From Stemphylium vesicarium (taxonomy: Eukaryota > Ascomycota > Dothideomycetes > Pleosporales > Pleosporaceae): 64,000 nucleotides of DNA. Position 1 is the first letter of the stretch; the number at the start of each line of letters is the position of its first letter. The DNA lies in the NCBI GenBank assembly GCA_004380135.1, contig QXCR01000006.1, positions 737,697 through 801,696 on the forward strand, read 5' to 3'. This document shows positions 60,890 to 64,000 of the stretch, one piece after another. Under the pieces are notes generated by a model. That model did not search any database and had not been told where the DNA came from. It saw only the letters and a list, made by a program, of their open reading frames with translations. Both the position numbers and the translations under genes were made by a program.

Positions 60890-61479
60890 TTCCTCTCGAT
60901 AGAAGTCTAGCACCACAGACATTGTGCATGCAAGAACCGTGCTCGCAACATTCTTCTAAACCACTTTGAAACGTTCTCTCGGCTCTCTTCGTTCTTGCGC
61001 CCGTTCCTACGATAGTGCGCGATGCGGAACTAATTGACGACGACTCCTAGACCAGCCAAAATAAACGTTGCGAGACATGCACTGATACATAAGAGAATGA
61101 CAAGCTTCACACTTGTGGTAAGTATCTAGGGGGGTTCATAGACGTTACTGTCAGGGACTCTGCCATTGTAGGAGTAATCTACGAGCATGAAGACCAAGCG
61201 CGCGAAGCCACGAGCGTGTAGAAGAAAGGACGGCATGATCCAGAACTCATCCGGTGCGCTAGAGATGGCGCTGGGAAATGTGACGATGATATGAGAGAGG
61301 AGGATAGGCCCGATGAAGCGATCCATAACTGTTGGCGGGAACAGATGTCCGATGTTTGCGGGGCCATCGCGGATTGATTAGCACGGTTCAGAATAAGATG
61401 CCGCAACTAACGTACCCGTGCGCAGCGCGCACGCCGAACACCAAAACACTGGAACGCCTACAGACTTCAACGCGCCATA
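60890..61479. other. Gene-poor junction with a possible 5'-truncated gene remnant
   Basis: Minus-strand translation of 61375-61126 gives a protein-like stretch (DGPANIGHLFPPTVMDRFIG, then DEFWIMPSFLLHARGFARLV), and 61110-61036 encodes a single hydrophobic helix (VKLVILLCISACLATFILAG) before a stop. The two are separated by a stop with no good splice pair, and there is no upstream start before the AT-rich repeats. I do not recognise the family. It may be the 3' remnant of a gene cut at the repeat boundary. Confidence 0.35.
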
Positions 61480-61947
61480 ACTTGACTAGTATGGCAGCTA
61501 TTGATAAAGCTTTAGTAGCAATTTAATAGCGAGAGCTTAGAGATAAGGTTGTATACTAGCAATATGCTAATAAGCACAACGTATCAAGGAGTGCGTTGAG
61601 CCGAAGACACTGAGGCGTTTCTCGCTCGAGAGCCGACTATATAGCCGACAAACAATCCCTCGCGCCACATCAAGAGCTATAGGTCATACGGTATATCACT
61701 AAGCTTACTAAGTAAAGCCTACCTCCTATAAGGGAGATAATTAGAATTTTTTATTAGAAGTAGCTTATTAGTAGCTTATGTCAGGCCGAGTCAGGCCAGA
61801 TGACGATATATACTATCCTGCACCATGATCAGTAGTTCACTGATCATACGTACCTTTTTGGTTGCATGGCGTAGTGGTGCAGGGCTGCGTCCTGACAGCT
61901 TAGTGTAACGGGCTGAACGCCCTTTGGTAGAGCTCCTCGATTGTGAC

Positions 61948-62035
61948 AAGTATATATGCTATCCAACGCCCAGTATTCCTATTTAGAACACTATACCTTT
62001 TTAGTAGTGCTTAGTTAAGTAGCATAGAGCTTAAT
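61948..62035 (+). repeat. Direct repeat copy 1 (88 bp; second copy 500 bp downstream)
   Basis: Matches 62448-62535. Shared cores include ctatttagaacactatacct and ttagtagtgcttag. Over the last 30 bases every difference is a transition, with copy 1 carrying A or T where copy 2 has G or C. Confidence 0.75.
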
Positions 62036-62447
62036 TATAATAAAGTATTTTAAATATAGCCTAAGTATATAAGTTTAAGCCCTATTTAGCTTATAGCTCT
62101 TAGGTTAGCTAGGCTAATTTACGTATTATATACTGTGTGTGTATACGCAGATTAAAGTATAAAGCTAGCCTCTTTAGGCGCTATGCTATTACCGCTAGGA
62201 GGTCTAGCGTATATATCGTCGCACAATGTCTTATTGTCGTGGCGATAGAGTAGTGCGTGCGACGTCTAACGTGCCTCTACGGAGGACGTTAGTAGAACCT
62301 ACTATGGTAGGATTCTCTATATTACACGTGTGTCTATAGCGTTTATTACGAGCTCGCTAAAGAGTCTTAGTATATATAGAGTCACGCTCTACCTTACCTA
62401 CGCGTTATTCTTAGGATAAGGCCTAGGAAAGAGGGAGATAATATAAT

Positions 62448-62535
62448 AAGTATATATACTATCCTACGCCTAGTATTTCTATTTAGAACACTATACCTTT
62501 TTAGTAGTGCTTAGTCAAGTGGCGTAGGGCTTGAT
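62448..62535 (+). repeat. Direct repeat copy 2
   Basis: Second copy of the 61948-62035 repeat, exactly 500 bp away. It is the less A/T-converted copy at its right end (ggcgtagggcttgatcgtga against agcatagagcttaattataa). Confidence 0.75.
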
Positions 62536-63004
62536 CGTGACGTCGATGGAATCTTAGTAGACGCGTCCAATAGACGCTTAGATCACCTTAGACTAATATT
62601 TATCTAATAGGTAGATAAATACTAGTATAGAAAGACTAATGATTTCTTATTAAATATAACTACTATGTATTTAGTTGTTATACGGGGTTCGGCTATACTT
62701 CTCTATTCCTGGTCCGTACTAAGGCAGGCAAGGTATTGTATAGCGGTAGGCCCGTAGAGTTATCTAGCGACTTAGTAAGATAATAAGTATTTAAGTAAAG
62801 ATAATTTAATTCTATATAAGTAATAGAATAACTAGTTAATAATTTAAATAAGAGATATAACTATAAGAGTTAACTATAATAAAAGAAATAATAAAACCTT
62901 TCTATTCTTATATCCTTATTATTAAGTTCTTTATCTTTCTATATCTCTGTACTAAGTAGGAGATTTAAGAGAGCGCTAGCCTCTTTTTATATAGTAGCCT
63001 TCTT

Positions 63005-63193
63005 GTTATGGGCGGAAAGAGGCCTGCTAACGAGTATGCATTTGCTCCTATGTACAGAATAAGAAAGGTAGAGAAAAGAAGTGTAGGTGTCCTCCTTCGT
63101 ACGGTACTTATCCTTTACGCTACCTCTACGCTAGCATTCCGCGCTAGCCTAAAGTAAGAAGGTAGTAGTACTTAGGCGTAGCCCTTTATAATA
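63005..63193 (+). repeat. Inverted-repeat element, left arm
   Basis: About 189 bp, beginning gttatgggcggaaagaggcc, that recurs in inverse orientation at 63702-63891. The differences noticed are mainly A/G or C/T. Together the arms bound an element of about 887 bp with a 510-bp AT-rich centre lacking any open reading frame, consistent with a non-autonomous terminal-inverted-repeat transposon. No target-site duplication was found. Confidence 0.75.
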
Positions 63194-63365
63194 CCTCCCC
63201 TCTCCTCTTAGAGGCGTCGTACGATAGAAGACATATAACTCTCTTTCTATTTCTATTATTATGCCCTACTCTCTTATAGTAGATCTGGCCTTTTCGTACG
63301 TCTATAATTATAGCATTATTATTAGGTAGTAACTCTACGTTCTATTTACTTATTATAGGGTAACT

Positions 63366-63502
63366 TAAGGTAAAGTTGTCCTTTATTATATAGTTATAAG
63401 CTATAATACTATCTTTTCCTTCTTATCTAATTAAGCGTCTACTTTTAAGTAATTCTAAGGTAAAGTTACTCTTTACTATATAATTATAATCTATAATAAT
63501 AC
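63366..63502 (+). repeat. Two tandem-like copies of a 45-bp AT-rich unit
   Basis: Units at 63366-63410 and 63457-63502 share taaggtaaagtt followed by a ctttaytatata-like stretch. They lie in the centre of the inverted-repeat element and differ mostly by transitions. Confidence 0.6.
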
Positions 63503-63701
63503 CGCTCTTCTTTATTCTCTATACTTCTCTTTCTTCTTACTTAGTACTTAGCTCTTCTTATATAATAACTCTTCTACTTCTTAATAAATTCTCTCTAGTA
63601 ACTTTACTATAGCGCAGCCCCCTTATAGTGCCTAGGCTAGCTCTAGTAGACAGAACTACCTCGCTTACTCTACTAGTAGTAGTAATAATAGCACTTACTT
63701 C

Positions 63702-63891
63702 TTATTGTAAAGGGCTACGCCTAAGTACTGCTACCTTCTTACTTTAGGCTAGCGCGGAACGCTAGCGTAGAGGTAGCGCAAAGGATAAGTACCGTACGAA
63801 GGAGGACACCTACACTTCTTTTCTCTACCTTTCTTATTCTGTACATAGGAGCAAATGCATACTCGTTAGCAGGCCTCTTTCCGCCCATAAC
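63702..63891 (-). repeat. Inverted-repeat element, right arm
   Basis: Reverse complement of 63005-63193 with a few, mainly transition, differences (for example gctagcgttccgc on the minus strand against gctagcattccgc on the left). Weak similarity may continue beyond both outer ends, so the true element border is uncertain. Confidence 0.75.
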
Positions 63892-64000
63892 ATTATAAGA
63901 AAGGTCACTCTTACCTTACTCTTCCTTCTTGTACGTGACGAGTTGGAATTGAGAACGGCTACTTGTTAGTGTTACAAGTTAGCAAGACCCTACCCGTACG

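Larger units (their letters stand above)
61480..64000. repeat. AT-rich, RIP-like repeat block
   Basis: Composition shifts abruptly to very high A+T, with TpA-rich strings (tata, ctag, taat) and no gene model on either strand. Internal repeat copies differ mostly by C/T and G/A transitions, the mark of repeat-induced point mutation in ascomycetes. It contains the direct repeats and the inverted-repeat element listed separately and continues past the window edge. Short patches of higher GC, such as 61790-61945 and the inverted-repeat arms, may be less mutated or younger insertions. Confidence 0.8.

Noticed and set aside
63005..63891. CRISPR array or prophage-type structure
   Set aside because: This is a fungal nuclear genome, and the repeats are long inverted or dispersed copies without spacer periodicity.

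Overview
This window is filamentous-fungus DNA. Genes are interrupted by short introns (mostly 47-110 bp, GT...AG), coding blocks are dense with about 50% GC, and the right-hand 2.5 kb is AT-rich and repeat-induced-point-mutation (RIP)-like. The gene set (a four-adenylation-domain NPS2/SidC-type siderophore synthetase beside an ornithine monooxygenase, HET genes, a DUF7704-like protein) fits a Dothideomycete, probably Pleosporales. That placement is inference from family knowledge, not from any search.

Layout. (1) 1-1.6 kb: 5' part of a Yak1/DYRK kinase gene on the minus strand, cut by the window edge. (2) 2.8-28.3 kb: a siderophore locus. It holds an L-ornithine N5-monooxygenase (sidA), a full-size ABC exporter and a roughly 5,385-residue ferrichrome-type NRPS (A-T-C four times, then T-C-T-C). 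Two promoter regions here, upstream of sidA and between the divergent ABC and NRPS genes, each hold three exact ATCWGATAA sites, the extended GATA motif of the iron repressor family SreA/Sre1. The three genes therefore look like one iron-repressed regulon. (3) 28.4-32.4 kb: a small membrane protein (DUF7704-like) and a secreted GH65 acid trehalase. (4) 33.1-38.7 kb: an intact HET-domain gene, a secreted zinc metalloprotease-like gene and a decayed HET pseudogene. (5) 38.8-52.0 kb: housekeeping genes for guanine deaminase, Arp9, NTE1 lysophospholipase and mitochondrial glycine dehydrogenase (GCV2). (6) 52.6-60.9 kb: a compact group made of a flavin monooxygenase with an N-terminal NTF2-like part, an aldo-keto reductase, a Zn2Cys6 regulator and a Gfo/Idh/MocA dehydrogenase, arranged as two divergent pairs. 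(7) 61.0-64.0 kb: a possible gene remnant, then AT-rich repeat DNA with direct repeats that differ mostly by C/T and G/A transitions and an inverted-repeat element of about 890 bp.

How the genes work together. SidA makes N5-hydroxyornithine. The NRPS would assemble a ferrichrome-type cyclic hydroxamate after an acylation step whose gene is not in the window. The ABC protein is a candidate transporter for the product or a related metabolite. The right-hand oxidoreductase group has its own regulator and may be a small catabolic or specialised-metabolism module next to a repeat boundary; its substrate cannot be read from sequence.

Intron coordinates were placed by hand from splice signals, reading frame and family motifs. 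Every multi-exon model that is complete in the window keeps frame from start to stop.
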